Shown here in pieces: positions 34,077 to 47,479 of a stretch of 64,000 nt of DNA. The stretch comes from Ophiura sarsii (taxonomy: Eukaryota > Echinodermata > Ophiuroidea > Amphilepidida > Ophiuridae). The notes under the pieces are model-generated. The model was given only the letters and a program-made list of their open reading frames with translations, made no database searches and was not told the origin of the DNA. The stretch lies in assembly GCA_035610835.1 (NCBI GenBank), contig CM069447.1:60209048-60273047 (forward strand), given 5' to 3'. Positions within the stretch are counted from its first letter, which is position 1. Each line of letters begins with the position of its first letter. Both the position numbers and the translations under genes were made by a program.

Positions 34077-34937
34077 CCACATCAGTTCCCTATTGCTTTG
34101 TGTGGTTAAGAGGTCAAGTTCGTGTTAATTCTTTTGTCACCTTTAGAGCAAACTGGTTCATTCAAATCATTGTTTTTATTGAAGATCAAGATGTCGTCTG
34201 CTTAAAAACAATCAATTTTGTTGGGGGTAAGCAGCAATTCTTTTCTCGCTATGGGCCAATGATATCTATCCTACGTACGACAGGCTGCCTAAATCCTAAG
34301 ATCATGGATTTTAGCTCTAAATTGGTAGAAACAGTGAAATCGTGTAAAATGATACCATTCAAGAAAATGCTAGAGATTCTGGGCCTAATGTGGAGAAATA
34401 ACCAACAAATGCCAAATTATGAAACATTTAGGTACATTTACAGCACTTTTACCCTTTCTAGGATATTAAATTTAGACTTATTGTGGGGTCTATCTTAATT
34501 TCAAACACTGCCGGGTATTGCCATAATGCAAAATATTATTTGGTGGTGTGCATCTGCAAAGCCCCGGGTTTGCTAGTGTAAATAGCTATATTCGTAATTT
34601 GAGCAGCTTGCCTCTAGTCCTTTAATTAATTATCATTTTAGCACATACATTAGGAGATCCCAATGCTTTCAGAATGTATAAACATGATTACATTTCGTAG
34701 CTTAAATGTGAAAAGAGAACTTTATCAAAATATGTTGCAGGTTTATTTTGAGACACCCTTTATGTGTCCAGTGCCCTATTGCATAACACACAACATTCAT
34801 CTTAGGAAGACGTATTCTTCTTAATTCTCAACTCTTCTAGGATTGTTAAAGAATTTGTGGGTTGATCTTCATGATAAGACACTATGTCAAACTTCAGAAC
34901 TTCTTTAAACAATTCTTAATCTGGCTTAAGAATTGTT
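34077..34937 (+). repeat. Long-unit intron insert, copy 1
   Basis: An 861-bp segment present only in expanded units; short units join CCCACACC directly to AAAATAAG at its borders. It holds the only uninterrupted version of a 132-codon open frame (34100-34498, first codon GTG). I do not recognise the translation, and it has no signal peptide or known domain. Near the right end is an inverted repeat, AACAATTCTTAA and TTAAGAATTGTT (34908-34937, 6-base loop). Whether the insert is ancestral and lost from short units, or was gained, is not settled. Confidence 0.8.
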
Positions 34938-35304
34938 AAAATAAGTCTTTCTGAGTTACCTTCAAATTAATCTGAATTTTTATGCACTAGGGTCCTGTGA
35001 TATGTTAACATAAATACGTCATTCTCAAATTGTTAAATCTTTATAATATTTTATCTAACATTATTGACACATTTACTGTTTATTTTAAATCGGCAAGTAA
35101 TGGTTTACATTCCTACAGATTCTTCTCTAAACACAAAGTACACAATAGCTATAATCAGTCCCATGCAGTAAAACATTACATGAATTTATAATGCATATCA
35201 CATTATTAAACATTTTTAATCATATTCCTATTGCATAATGCTTACATTTGAATTCAAAAGTGGGTAATACTCTAATTATACAACTTCAACCGATTTTGTT
35301 ATAG

Positions 35305-35499
35305 CACAATGTACAGCTCCAACGGTACCAGCAAACGGACTGTTCACACCTAATACGGACATCGCTGTTGGAGCAACGGTGACGCTGACCTGCACTTCTG
35401 CGGACTATGTAGTAACTGGTATCGCAACAGGAACATGCACTGATCCAGGAGATGCTAGTGGGCCAACAATTATGCCTGACATATCGGCCACTGTGTGTT
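35305..35499 (+). CDS. CCP-like exon 1 (first in array)
   Basis: A 195-base internal exon between a TATAG acceptor and a perfect GTAAGT donor. It enters and leaves in phase 1: the codon split across each junction is T|CA, giving Ser. The module is 65 residues with four cysteines at positions 3, 30, 45 and 65. Their spacing, the ANG turn, VGATVTLTC and YVVTG match the order of a Sushi/CCP (complement control protein) domain, whose usual disulfides are C1-C3 and C2-C4. The conserved Trp before the last Cys is absent, so the family call is probable, not certain. CCP modules are extracellular and bind proteins or glycans in complement, adhesion and matrix proteins; the role here is unknown. No N-glycosylation sequon is present. 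Val8 codon is GTA. No upstream exon was found; the preceding intron contains long insert copy 1. Confidence 0.78.
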
Positions 35500-36220
35500 G
35501 TAAGTTGTTTGTTTTAATGATATGTGTTTAATTGTCTATACATGTGTGTGTGTGTGCTATCAATGTTGACTGTTATATAAACATTGAGTTATTCTATGGA
35601 AATTTGTGCGACATGTTTGTGAAAGTCACCCGTTTTTAGAGGTTTATGAAGACAGCATTGACTAATTAAGTAATTTGAATTAAAATATTGTAACCTATAA
35701 TACTAATTGTTGTTGAAACATTCAGATCGTTGTTACAGCCGCTGTAACAGTTCAATGGCTATTTAGTATTGAATAAATGTATGACATCGGTATAAAAAGA
35801 ACATACTACTGCTTACTGCTAAGCAAATTGGGTGCACCTGCAGGTCCCACACCAAAATAAGTCTTTCTGAGTTACCTTCAAATTAATCTGAATTTTTATG
35901 CACTAGGGTCCTGTGATATGTTAACATAAATACGTCATTCTCAAATTGTTAAATCTTTATAATATTTTATCTAACATTATTGACACATTTACTGTTTATT
36001 TTAAATCGGCAAGTAATGGTTTACATTCCTACAGATTCTTCTCTAAACACAAAGTACACAATAGCTATAATCAGTCCCATGCAGTAAAACATTACATGAA
36101 TTTATAATGCATATCACATTATTGAACATTTTTAATCATATTCCTATTGCATAATGCTTACATTTGAATTCAAAAGTGGGTAATACTCTAATTATACAAC
36201 TTCAACCGATTTTGTTATAG

Positions 36221-36415
36221 CACAATGTACAGCTCCAACGGTGCCAGCAAACGGACTTTTCACACCTAATACGGACATCGCTGTTGGAGCAACGGTGACG
36301 CTGACCTGCACTTCTGCGGACTATGTAGTAACTGGTATCGCAACAGGAACATGCACTGATCCAGGAGATGCTAGTGGGCCAACAATTATGCCTGACATAT
36401 CGGCCACTGTGTGTT
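36221..36415 (+). CDS. CCP-like exon 2
   Basis: Same 65-residue phase 1-1 module as exon 1, unchanged in protein. Val8 is GTG, and Leu13 is CTT where nearly all copies have CTG. The next intron has a private GGTTGAC for GTATGAC change near 36694. Confidence 0.78.
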
Positions 36416-37136
36416 GTAAGTTGTTTGTTTTAATGATATGTGTTTAATTGTCTATACATGTGTGTGTGTGTGCTATCAATGTTGACTGTTATATAAACAT
36501 TGAGTTATTCTATGGAAATTTGTGCGACATGTTTGTGAAAGTCACCCGTTTTTAGAGGTTTATGAAGACAGCATTGACTAATTAAGTAATTTGAATTAAA
36601 ATATTGTAACCTATAATACTAATTGTTGTTGAAACATTCAGATCGTTGTTACAGCCGCTGTAACAGTTCAATGGCTATTTAGTATTGAATAAATGGTTGA
36701 CATCGGTATAAAAAGAACATACTACTGCTTACTGCTAAGCAAATTGGGTGCACCTGCAGGTCCCACACCAAAATAAGTCTTTCTGAGTTACCTTCAAATT
36801 AATCTGAATTTGTATGCACTAGGGTCCTGTGATATGTTAACATAAATACGTCATTCTCAAATTGTTAAATCTTTATAATATTTTATCTAACATTATTGAC
36901 ACATTTACTGTTTATTTTAAATCGGCAAGTAATGGTTTACATTCCTACAGATTCTTCTCTAAACACAAAGTACACAATAGCTATAATCAGTCCCATGCAG
37001 TAAAACATTACATGAATTTATAATGCATATCACATTATTGAACATTTTTAATCATATTCCTATTGCATAATGCTTACATTTGAATTCAAAAGTGGGTAAT
37101 ACTCTAATTATACAACTTCAACCGATTTTGTTATAG

Positions 37137-37331
37137 CACAATGTACAGCTCCAACGGTGCCAGCAAACGGACTGTTCACACCTAATACGGACATCGCTGT
37201 TGGAGCAACGGTGACGCTGACCTGCACTTCTGCGGACTATGTAGTAACTGGTATCGCAACAGGAACATGCACTGATCCAGGAGATGCTAGTGGGCCAACA
37301 ATTATGCCTGACATATCGGCCACTGTGTGTT
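37137..37331 (+). CDS. CCP-like exon 3
   Basis: Consensus protein module; Val8 GTG. The preceding intron has GAATTTGTATGC, a variant otherwise seen two units downstream (before exon 5), hinting at a two-unit duplication. Confidence 0.78.
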
Positions 37332-38052
37332 GTAAGTTGTTTGTTTTAATGATATGTGTTTAATTGTCTATACATGTGTGTGTGTGTGCTATCAATATTG
37401 ACTGTTATATAAACATTGAGTTATTCTATGGAAATTTGTGCGACATGTTTGTGAAAGTCACCCGTTTTTAGAGGTTTATGAAGACAGCATTGACTAATTA
37501 AGTAATTTGAATTAAAATATTGTAACCTATAATACTAATTGTTGTTGAAACATTCAGATCGTTGTTACAGCCGCTGTAACAGTTCAATGGCTATTTAGTA
37601 TTGAATAAATGTATGACATCGGTATAAAAAGAACATACTACTGCTTACTGCTAAGCAAATTGGGTGCACCTGCAGGTCCCACACCAAAATAAGTCTTTCT
37701 GAGTTACCTTCAAATTAATCTGAATTTTTATGCACTAGGGTCCTGTGATATGTTAACATAAATACGTCATTCTCAAATTGTTAAATCTTTATAATATTTT
37801 ATCTAACATTATTGACACATTTACTGTTTATTTTAAATCGGCAAGTAATGGTTTACATTCCTACAGATTCTTCTCTAAACACAAAGTACACAATAGCTAT
37901 AATCAGTCCCATGCAGTAAAACATTACATGAATTTATAATGCATATCACATTATTGAACATTTTTAATCATATTCCTATTGCATAATGCTTACATTTGAA
38001 TTCAAAAGTGGGTAATACTCTAATTATACAACTTCAACCGATTTTGTTATAG

Positions 38053-38247
38053 CACAATGTACAGCTCCAACGGTGCCAGCAAACGGACTGTTCACACCTA
38101 ATACGGACATCGCTGTTGGAGCAACGGTGACGCTGACCTGCACTTCTGCGGACTATGTAGTAACTGGTATCGCAACAGGAACATGCACTGATCCAGGAGA
38201 TGCTAGTGGGCCAACAATTATGCCTGACATATCGGCCACTGTGTGTT
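38053..38247 (+). CDS. CCP-like exon 4
   Basis: Consensus protein module; Val8 GTG. The upstream intron has a private ATCAATATTGAC change near 37390. Confidence 0.78.
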
Positions 38248-38968
38248 GTAAGTTGTTTGTTTTAATGATATGTGTTTAATTGTCTATACATGTGTGTGTG
38301 TGTGCTATCAATGTTGACTGTTATATAAACATTGAGTTATTCTATGGAAATTTGTGCGACATGTTTGTGAAAGTCACCCGTTTTTAGAGGTTTATGAAGA
38401 CAGCATTGACTAATTAAGTAATTTGAATTAAAATATTGTAACCTATAATACTAATTGTTGTTGAAACATTCAGATCGTTGTTACAGCCGCTGTAACAGTT
38501 CAATGGCTATTTAGTATTGAATAAATGTATGACATCGGTATAAAAAGAACATACTACTGCTTACTGCTAAGCAAATTGGGTGCACCTGCAGGTCCCACAC
38601 CAAAATAAGTCTTTCTGAGTTACCTTCAAATTAATCTGAATTTGTATGCACTAGGGTCCTGTGATATGTTAACATAAATACGTCATTCTCAAATTGTTAA
38701 ATCTTTATAATATTTTATCTAACATTATTGACACATTTACTGTTTATTTTAAATCGGCAAGTAATGGTTTACATTCCTACAGATTCTTCTCTAAACACAA
38801 AGTACACAATAGCTATAATCAGTCCCATGCAGTAAAACATTACATGAATTTATAATGCATATCACATTATTGAACATTTTTAATCATATTCCTATTGCAT
38901 AATGCTTACATTTGAATTCAAAAGTGGGTAATACTCTAATTATACAACTTCAACCGATTTTGTTATAG

Positions 38969-39163
38969 CACAATGTACAGCTCCAACGGTGCCAGCAAAC
39001 GGACTGTTCACACCTAATACGGACATCGCTGTTGGAGCAACGGTGACGCTGACCTGCACTTCTGCGGACTATGTAGTAACTGGTATCGCAACAGGAACAT
39101 GCACTGATCCAGGAGATGCTAGTGGGCCAACAATTATGCCTGACATATCGGCCACTGTGTGTT
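38969..39163 (+). CDS. CCP-like exon 5
   Basis: Consensus protein module; Val8 GTG. The upstream intron carries GAATTTGTATGC as before exon 3. Confidence 0.78.
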
Positions 39164-39883
39164 GTAAGTTGTTTGTTTTAATGATATGTGTTTAATTGTC
39201 TATACATGTGTGTGTGTGTGCTATCAATGTTGACTGTTATATAAACATTGAGTTATTCTATGGAAATTTGTGCGACATGTTTGTGAAAGTCACCCGTTTT
39301 TAGAGGTTTATGAAGACAGCATTGACTAATTAAGTAATTTGAATTAAAATATTGTAACCTATAATACTAATTGTTGTTGAAACATTCAGATCGTTGTTAC
39401 AGCCGCTGTAACAGTTCAATGGCTATTTAGTATTGAATAAATGTATGACATCGGTATAAAAAGAACATACTACTGCTTACTGCTAAGCAAATTGGGTGCA
39501 CCTGCAGGTCCCACACCAAAATAAGTCTTTCTGAGTTACCTTCAAATTAATCTGAATTTTTATGCACTAGGGTCCTGTGATATGTTAACATAAATACGTC
39601 ATTCTCAAATTGTTAAATCTTTATAATATTTTATCTAACATTATTGACACATTTACTGTTTATTTTAAATCGCAAGTAATGGTTTACATTCCTACAGATT
39701 CTTCTCTAAACACAAAGTACACAATAGCTATAATCAGTCCCATGCAGTAAAACATTACATGAATTTATGATGCATATCACATTATTGAACATTTTTAATC
39801 ATATTCCTATTGCATAATGCTTACATTTGAATTCAAAAGTGGGTAATACTCTAATTATACAACTTCAACCGATTTTGTTATAG

Positions 39884-40078
39884 CACAATGTACAGCTCCA
39901 ACGGTGCCAGCAAACGGACTGTTCACACCTAATACGGACATCGCTGTTGGAGCAACGGTGACGCTGACCTGCACTTCTGCGGACTATGTAGTAACTGGTA
40001 TCGCAACAGGAACATGCACTGATCCAGGAGATGCTAGTGGGCCAACAATTATGCCTGACATATCGGCCACTGTGTGTT
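39884..40078 (+). CDS. CCP-like exon 6
   Basis: Consensus protein module; Val8 GTG. The upstream intron lacks one G (AAATCGCAAG near 39670), giving a 915-base step. Confidence 0.78.
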
Positions 40079-40801
40079 GTAAGTTGTTTGTTTTAATGAT
40101 ATGTGTTTAATTGTCTATACATGTGTGTGTGTGTGTGCTATCAATGTTGACTGTTATATAAACATTGAGTTATTCTATGGAAATTTGTGCGACATGTTTG
40201 TGAAAGTCACTCGTTTTTAGAGGTTTATGAAGACAGCATTGACTAATTAAGTAATTTGAATTAAAATATTGTAACCTATAATACTAATTGTTGTTGAAAC
40301 ATTCAGATCGTTGTTACAGCCGCTGTAACAGTTCAATGGCTATTTAGTATTGAATAAATGTATGACATCGGTATAAAAAGAACATACTACTGCTTACTGC
40401 TAAGCAAATTGGGTGCACCTGCAGGTCCCACACCAAAATAAGTCTTTCTGAGTTACCTTCAAATTAATCTGAATTTTTATGCACTAGGGTCCTGTGATAT
40501 GTTAACATAAATACGTCATTCTCAAATTGTTAAATCTTTATACTATTTTATCTAACATTATTGACACATTTACTGTTTATTTTAAATCGGCAAGTAATGG
40601 TTTACATTCCTACAGATTCTTCTCTAAACACAAAGTACACAATAGCTATAATCAGTCCCATGCAGTAAAACATTACATGAATTTATAATGCATATCACAT
40701 TATTGAACATTTTTAATCATATTCCTATTGCATAATGCTTACATTTGAATTCAAAAGTGGGTAATACTCTAATTATACAACTTCAACCGATTTTGTTATA
40801 G

Positions 40802-40996
40802 CACAATGTACAGCTCCAACGGTGCCAGCAAACGGACTGTTCACACCTAATACGGACATCGCTGTTGGAGCAACGGTGACGCTGACCTGCACTTCTGCGG
40901 ACTATGTAGTAACTGGTATCGCAACAGGAACATGCACTGATCCAGGAGATGCTAGTGGGCCAACAATTATGCCTGACATATCGGCCACTGTGTGTT
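40802..40996 (+). CDS. CCP-like exon 7
   Basis: Consensus protein module; Val8 GTG. The upstream intron has private changes CACTCGTTTTT (near 40209) and TATACTATTTT (near 40540). Confidence 0.78.
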
Positions 40997-41719
40997 GTAA
41001 GTTGTTTGTTTTAATGATATGTGTTTAATTGTCTATACATGTGTGTGTGTGTGTGCTATCAATGTTGACTGTTATATAAACATTGAGTTATTCTATGGAA
41101 ATTTGTGCGACATGTTTGTGAAAGTCACCCGTTTTTAGAGGTTTATGAAGACAGCATTGACTAATTAAGTAATTTGAATTAAAATATTGTAACCTATCAT
41201 ACTAATTGTTGTTGAAACATTCAGATCGTTGTTACAGCCGCTGTAACAGTTCAATGGCTATTTAGTATTGAATAAATGTATGAAATCGGTATAAAAAGAA
41301 CATACTACTGCTTATTGCTAAGCAAATTGGGTGCACCTGCAGGTCCCACACCAAAATAAGTCTTTCTGAGTTACCTTCAAATTAATCTGAATTTTTATGC
41401 ACTAGGGTCCTGTGATATGTTAACATAAATACGTCATTCTCAAATTGTTAAATCTTTATAATATTTTATCTAACATTATTGACACATTTACTGTTTATTT
41501 TAAATCGGCAAGTAATGGTTTACATTCCTACAGATTCTTCTCTAAACACAAAGTAAACAATAGCTATAATCAGTCCCATGCAGTAAAACATTACATGAAT
41601 TTATAATGCATATCACATTATTGAACATTTTTAATCATATTCCTATTGCATAATGCTTACATTTGAATTCAAAAGTGGGTAATACTCTAGTTATACAACT
41701 TCAACCGATTTTGTTATAG

Positions 41720-41914
41720 CACAATGTACAGCTCCAACGGTGCCAGCAAACGGACTGTTCACACCTAATACGGACATCGCTGTTGGAGCAACGGTGACGC
41801 TGACCTGCACTTCTGCGGACTATGTAGTAACTGGTATCGCAACAGGAACATGCACTGATCCAGGAGATGCTAGTGGGCCAACAATTATGCCTGACATATC
41901 GGCCACTGTGTGTT
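41720..41914 (+). CDS. CCP-like exon 8
   Basis: Consensus protein module; Val8 GTG. The upstream intron has private AAAGTAAACAATAG and CTCTAGTTATAC changes, neither touching the acceptor. Confidence 0.78.
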
Positions 41915-42613
41915 GTAAGTTGTTTGTTTTAATGATATGTGTTTAATTGTCTATACATGTGTGTGTGTGTGCTATCAATGTTGACTGTTATATAAACATT
42001 GAGTTATTCTATGGAAATTTGTGCGACATGTTTGTGAAAGTCACCCGTTTTTGGAGGTTTATGAAGACAGCATTGACTAATTAAGTAATTTGAATTAAAA
42101 TATTGTAACCTATAATACTAATTGTTGTTGAAACATTCATATCGTTGTTACAGCCGCTGTAACAGTTCAATGGCTATTTAGTATTGAAAAAGAACATACT
42201 ACTGCTTACTGCTAAGCAAATTGGGTGCACCTGCAGGTCCCACACCAAAATAAGTCTTTCTGAGTTACGTTCAAATTAATCTGAATTTTTATGCACTAGG
42301 GTCCTGTGATATGTTAACATAAATACGTCATTCTCAAATTGATAAATCTTTATAATATTTTATCTAACATTATTGACACATTTACTGTTTATTTTAAATC
42401 GGCAAGTAATGGTTTACATTCCTACAGATTCTTCTCTAAACACAAAGTACACAATAGCTATAATCAGTCCCATGCAGTAAAACATTACATGAATTTATAA
42501 TGCATATCACATTATTGAATATTTTTAATCATATTCCTATTGCATAATGCTTACATTTGAATTCAAAAGTGGGTAATACTCTAATTATACAACTTCAACC
42601 GATTTTGTTATAG

Positions 42614-42808
42614 CACAATGTACAGCTCCAACGGTACCAGCAAACGGACTGTTCACACCTAATACGGACATCGCTGTTGGAGCAACGGTGACGCTGACCT
42701 GCACTTCTGCGGACTATGTAGTAACTGGTATCGCAACAGGAACATGCACTGATCCAGGAGATGCTAGTGGGCCAACAATTATGCCTGACATATCGGCCAC
42801 TGTGTGTT
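42614..42808 (+). CDS. CCP-like exon 9
   Basis: Consensus protein module; Val8 GTA. The upstream intron has the 22-base deletion (ATTGAAAAAGAACAT near 42184) and the TTGATAAATC variant, a combination also seen before exons 23 and 29. Confidence 0.78.
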
Positions 42809-43163
42809 GTAAGTTGTTTGTTTTAATGATATGTGTTTAATTGTCTATACATGTGTGTGTGTGTGCTATCAATGTTGACTGTTATATAAACATTGAGTTA
42901 TTCTATGGAAATTTGTGCGACATGTTTGTGAAAGTCACCCGTTTTTAGAGGTTTATGAAGACAGCATTGACTAATTAAGTAATTTGAATTAAAATATTGT
43001 AACCTATAATACTAATTGTTGTTGAAACATTCAGATCGTTGTTACAGCCGCTGTAACAGTTCAATGGCTATTTAGTATTGAATAAATGTATGACATCGGT
43101 ATAAAAAGAACATACTACTGCTTACTGCTAAGTAAATTGGGTGCACCTGCAGGTCCCACACCA

Positions 43164-43971
43164 CCACATCAGTTCCCTATTGCTTTGTGTGGTTAAGAGG
43201 TCAAGTTCGTGTTAATTCTTTTTTCACCTTTAGAGCAAACTGGTTCATTCAAATCATTGTTTTTATTGAAGATCAAGATGTCGTCTGCTTAAAAACAATC
43301 AATTTTGTTGGGGGTAAGCAGCAATTCTTTTCTCGCTATGGGCCAATGATATCTATCTTACGTACGACAGGCTGCCTAATCCTAAGATCATGGATTTTAA
43401 CTCTAAATTGGTAGAAACAGTGAAATCGTGTAAAATGATACCATTCAAGAAAATGCTAGAGATTCTGGGCCTAATGTGGAGAAATAACCTACAAATTCCA
43501 AATTATGAAACATTTAGGTACATTTACAGCACTTTTACCCTTTCTAGGATATTAAATTTAGACTTATTGTGGGGTCTATCTTAATTTCAAACACTGCCGG
43601 GTATTGCCATAATGCAAAATATTATTTGGTGGTGTGCAAAGCCCCGGGTTAGCTAGTTGAGCAGCTTGCCTCTAGTCCTTTAATTAATTATCATTTTAGC
43701 ACATACATTAGGAGATCCCAATGCTTTCAGAATGTATAAACATGATTAAATTTCGTAGCTTAAATGTGAAAAGGGAACTTTATCAAAATATGTTGCAGGT
43801 TTATTTTGAGACACCCTTTATGTGTCCAGTGCCCTATTGCATAACACACAACATTCATCTTAGGAAGACGTATTCTTCTTAATTCTCAACTCTTCTAGGA
43901 TTGTTAAAGAATTTGTGGGTTGATCTTCATGATAAGACACTATGTCAAACTTCAGAACTTCTTTAATTGTT
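43164..43971 (+). repeat. Long-unit intron insert, copy 2
   Basis: Same insert, 808 bp. Compared with copy 1 the open frame is broken by a one-base loss near 43378 (GCCTAATCC for GCCTAAATCC). Short deletions occur near 43637 and 43655, and most of the terminal inverted repeat is missing (CTTTAATTGTTAAAATAAG). Confidence 0.85.
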
Positions 43972-44343
43972 AAAATAAGTCTTTCTGAGTTACCTTCAAA
44001 TTAATCTGAATTTTTATGCACTAGGGTCCTGTGATATGTCAACATAAATACGTCATTCTTAAATTGTTAAATCTTTATAATATTTTATCTTACATTATTG
44101 ACACATTTACTGTTTATTTTAAATCGGCAAGTAATGGTTTACATTCCTACAGATTCTTCTATAAACACAAAGTACACAATAGCTATAATCAGTCCCATGC
44201 AGTAAAACATTACATGAATTTATAATGCATATCACATTATTGAACATTTTTAATCATATTCCTATTGAATTGCATAATGCTTACATTTGAATTCAAAAGT
44301 GGGTAATACTCTAATTATACAACTTCAACCGATTTTGTTATAG

Positions 44344-44538
44344 CACAATGTACAGCTCCAACGGTACCAGCAAACGGACTGTTCACACCTAATACGGACA
44401 TCGCTGTTGGAGCAACGGTGACGCTGACCTGCACTTCTGCGGACTATGTAGTAACTGGTATCGCAATAGGAACATGCACTGATCCAGGAGATGCTAGTGG
44501 GCCAACAATTATGCCTGACATATCGGCCACTGTGTGTT
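44344..44538 (+). CDS. CCP-like exon 10 (T42I)
   Basis: Module with one protein change, Thr42 to Ile (ACA to ATA), shared only with exon 11; Val8 GTA. The preceding intron holds long insert copy 2. Downstream of the donor the intron reads TTTTTTATGATATG, and its GT tract is shortened to GTGTGTGGTGC, again shared with exon 11. Confidence 0.78.
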
Positions 44539-44891
44539 GTAAGTTGTTTGTTTTTTATGATATGTGTTTAATTGTCTATACATGTGTGTGGTGCTATCAA
44601 TGTTGACTGTTATATAAACATTGAGTTATTCTATGGAAATTTGTGCGACATGTTTGTGAAAGTCACCCGTTTTTAGAGGTTTATGAAGACAGCATTAACT
44701 AATTAAGTAATTTGAATTAAAATAGTGTAACCTATAATACTAATTGTTGTTGAAACATTCAGATCGTTGTTACAGCCGCTGTAACAGTTCAATGGCTATT
44801 TAGTATTGAATAAATGTATGACATCGGTATAAAAAGAACATATTACTGCTTACTGCTAAGTAAAGTGGGTGCACCTGCAGGTCCCACACCA

Positions 44892-45699
44892 CCACATCAG
44901 TTCCCTATTGCTTTGTGTGGTTAAGAGGTCAAGTTCGTGTTAATTCTTTTTTCACCTTTAGAGCAAACTGGTTCATTCAAATCATTGTTTTTATTGAAGA
45001 TCAAGATGTCGTCTGCTTAAAAACAATCAATTTGTTGGGGGTAAGCAGCAATTCTTTTCTCGCTATGGGCCAATGATATCTATCTTACGTACGACAGGCT
45101 GCCTAAATCCTAAGATCATGGATTTTAGCTCTAAATTGGTAGAAACAGTGAAATCGTGTAAAATGATACCAATTAAGAAAATGCTAGAGATTCTGGGCCT
45201 AATGTGGAGAAATAACCTACAAATTCCAAATTATGAAACATTTAGGTACATTTACAGCACTTTTACCCTTTCTAGGATATTAAATTTAGACTTATTGTGG
45301 GGTCTATCTTAATTTCAAACACTGCCGGGTATTGCCATAATGCAAAATATTATTTGGTGGTGTGCAAAGCCCCGGGTTAGCTAGTTGAGCAGCTTGCCTC
45401 TAGTCCTTTAATTAATTATCATTTTAGCACATACATTAGGAGATCCCAATGCTTTCAGAATGTATAAACATGATTAAATTTCGTAGCTTAAATGTGAAAA
45501 GGGAACTTTATCAAAATATGTTGCAGGTTTATTTTGAGACACCCTTTATGTGTCCAGTGCCCTATTGCATAACACACAACATTCATCTTAGGAAGACGTA
45601 TTCTTCTTAATTCTCAACTCTTCTAGGATTGTTAAAGAATTTGTGGGTTGATCTTCATGATAAGACACTATATCAAACTTCAGAACTTCTTTAATTGTT
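44892..45699 (+). repeat. Long-unit intron insert, copy 3
   Basis: Same length and same deletions as copy 2, including the lost inverted repeat, plus its own one-base loss (CAATCAATTTGTTGG near 45031). The open frame is therefore broken in a different place. Confidence 0.85.
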
Positions 45700-46071
45700 A
45701 AAATAAGTCTTTCTGAGTTACCTTCAAATTAATCTGAATTTTTATGCACTAGGGTCCTGTGATATGTCAACATAAATACGTCATTCTTAAATTGTTAAAT
45801 CTTTATAATATTTTATCTTACATTATTGACACATTTACTGTTTATTTTAAATCGGCAAGTAATGGTTTACATTCCTACAGATTCTTCTATAAACACAAAG
45901 TACACAATAGCTATAATCAGTCCCATGCAGTAAAACATTACATGAATTTATAATGCATATCACATTATTGAACATTTTTAATCATATTCCTATTGAATTG
46001 CATAATGGTTACATTTGAATTCAAAAGTGGGTAATACTCTAATTATACAACTTCAACCGATTTTGTTATAG

Positions 46072-46266
46072 CACAATGTACAGCTCCAACGGTACCAGCA
46101 AACGGACTGTTCACACCTAATACGGACATCGCTGTTGGAGCAACGGTGACGCTGACCTGCACTTCTGCGGACTATGTAGTAACTGGTATCGCAATAGGAA
46201 CATGCACTGATCCAGGAGATGCTAGTGGGCCAACAATTATGCCTGACATATCGGCCACTGTGTGTT
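46072..46266 (+). CDS. CCP-like exon 11 (T42I)
   Basis: Same T42I module and same intron variants as exon 10, one 1728-base expanded unit downstream. Exons 10 and 11 are clearly a recent duplicate pair. The preceding intron holds long insert copy 3. Confidence 0.78.
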
Positions 46267-46619
46267 GTAAGTTGTTTGTTTTTTATGATATGTGTTTAAT
46301 TGTCTATACATGTGTGTGGTGCTATCAATGTTGACTGTTATATAAACATTGAGTTATTCTATGGAAATTTGTGCGACATGTTTGTGAAAGTCACCCGTTT
46401 TTAGAGGTTTATGAAGACAGCATTAACTAATTAAGTAATTTGAATTAAAATAGTGTAACCTATAATACTAATTGTTGTTGAAACATTCAGATCGTTGTTA
46501 CAGCCGCTGTAACAGTTCAATGGCTATTTAGTATTGAATAAATGTATGACATCGGTATAAAAAGAACATATTACTGCTTACTGCTAAGTAAAGTGGGTGC
46601 ACCTGCAGGTCCCACACCA

Positions 46620-47479
46620 CCACATCAGTTCCCTATTGCTTTGTGTGGTTAAGAGGTCAAGTTCGTGTTAATTCTTTTTTCACCTTTAGAGCAAACTGGT
46701 TCATTCAAATCATTGTTTTTATTGAAGATCAAGATGTCGTCTGCTTAAAAACAATCAATTTGTTGGGGGTAAGCAGCAATTCTTTTCTCGCTATGGGCCA
46801 ATGATATCTATCTTACGTACGACAGGCTGCCTAAATCCTAAGATCATGGATTTTAGCTCTAAATTGGTAGAAACAGTGAAATCGTGTAAAATGATACCAT
46901 TTAAGAAAATGCTAGAGATTCTGGGCCTAATGTGGAGAAATAACCTACAAATTCCAAATGATGAAACATTTAGGTACATTTACAGCACTTTTACCCTTTC
47001 TAGGATATTAAATTTAGACTTATTGTGGGGTCTATCTTAATTTCAAACACTGCCGGGTATTGCCATAATGCAAAATATTATTTGGTGGTGTGCATCTGCA
47101 AAGCCCCGGGTTTGCTAGTGTAACTAGCTATATTCGTAATTTGAGCAGCTTGCCTCTAGTCCTTTAATTAATTATAATTTCAGCAGATACATTAGGAGAT
47201 CCCAATGCTTTCAGAATGTATAAACATGATTAAATTTCGTAGCTTAAATGTGAAAAGAGAACTTTATCAAAATATGTTGCAGGTTTATTTTGAGACACCC
47301 TTTATGTGTCCAGTGCCCTATTGCATAACACACAGCATTCACCTTAGGAAGACGTATCCTTCTTAATTCTCAACTCTTCTAGGATTGTTAAAGAATTTGT
47401 GGGTTGATCTTCATGATAAGACACTATGTCAAACTTCAGAACTTCTTTAAACAATTCTTAATCTGGCTTAAGAATTGTT
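46620..47479 (+). repeat. Long-unit intron insert, copy 4
   Basis: 860 bp. It shares the CAATTTGTTGG one-base loss with copy 3 but keeps the intact inverted repeat and the CATCTGCAAAGCCCC segment seen in copy 1. It therefore looks like a mosaic of copy-3-type left and copy-1-type right sequence. Confidence 0.85.

Noticed and set aside
34100..34498. 132-codon open frame in the first expanded intron as a gene
   Set aside because: It starts at GTG, has no recognisable domain, and is frameshifted in the other three copies of the insert. Described as part of the insert, not as a gene.
36241..36447. Seventeen identical 68-codon open frames in the array read as small intronless genes
   Set aside because: They begin at GTG, not ATG, and end by reading through the GTAAGT donor into the intron. 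The exon borders explain the conserved part better, and copies with GTA at the same site lack the supposed start.
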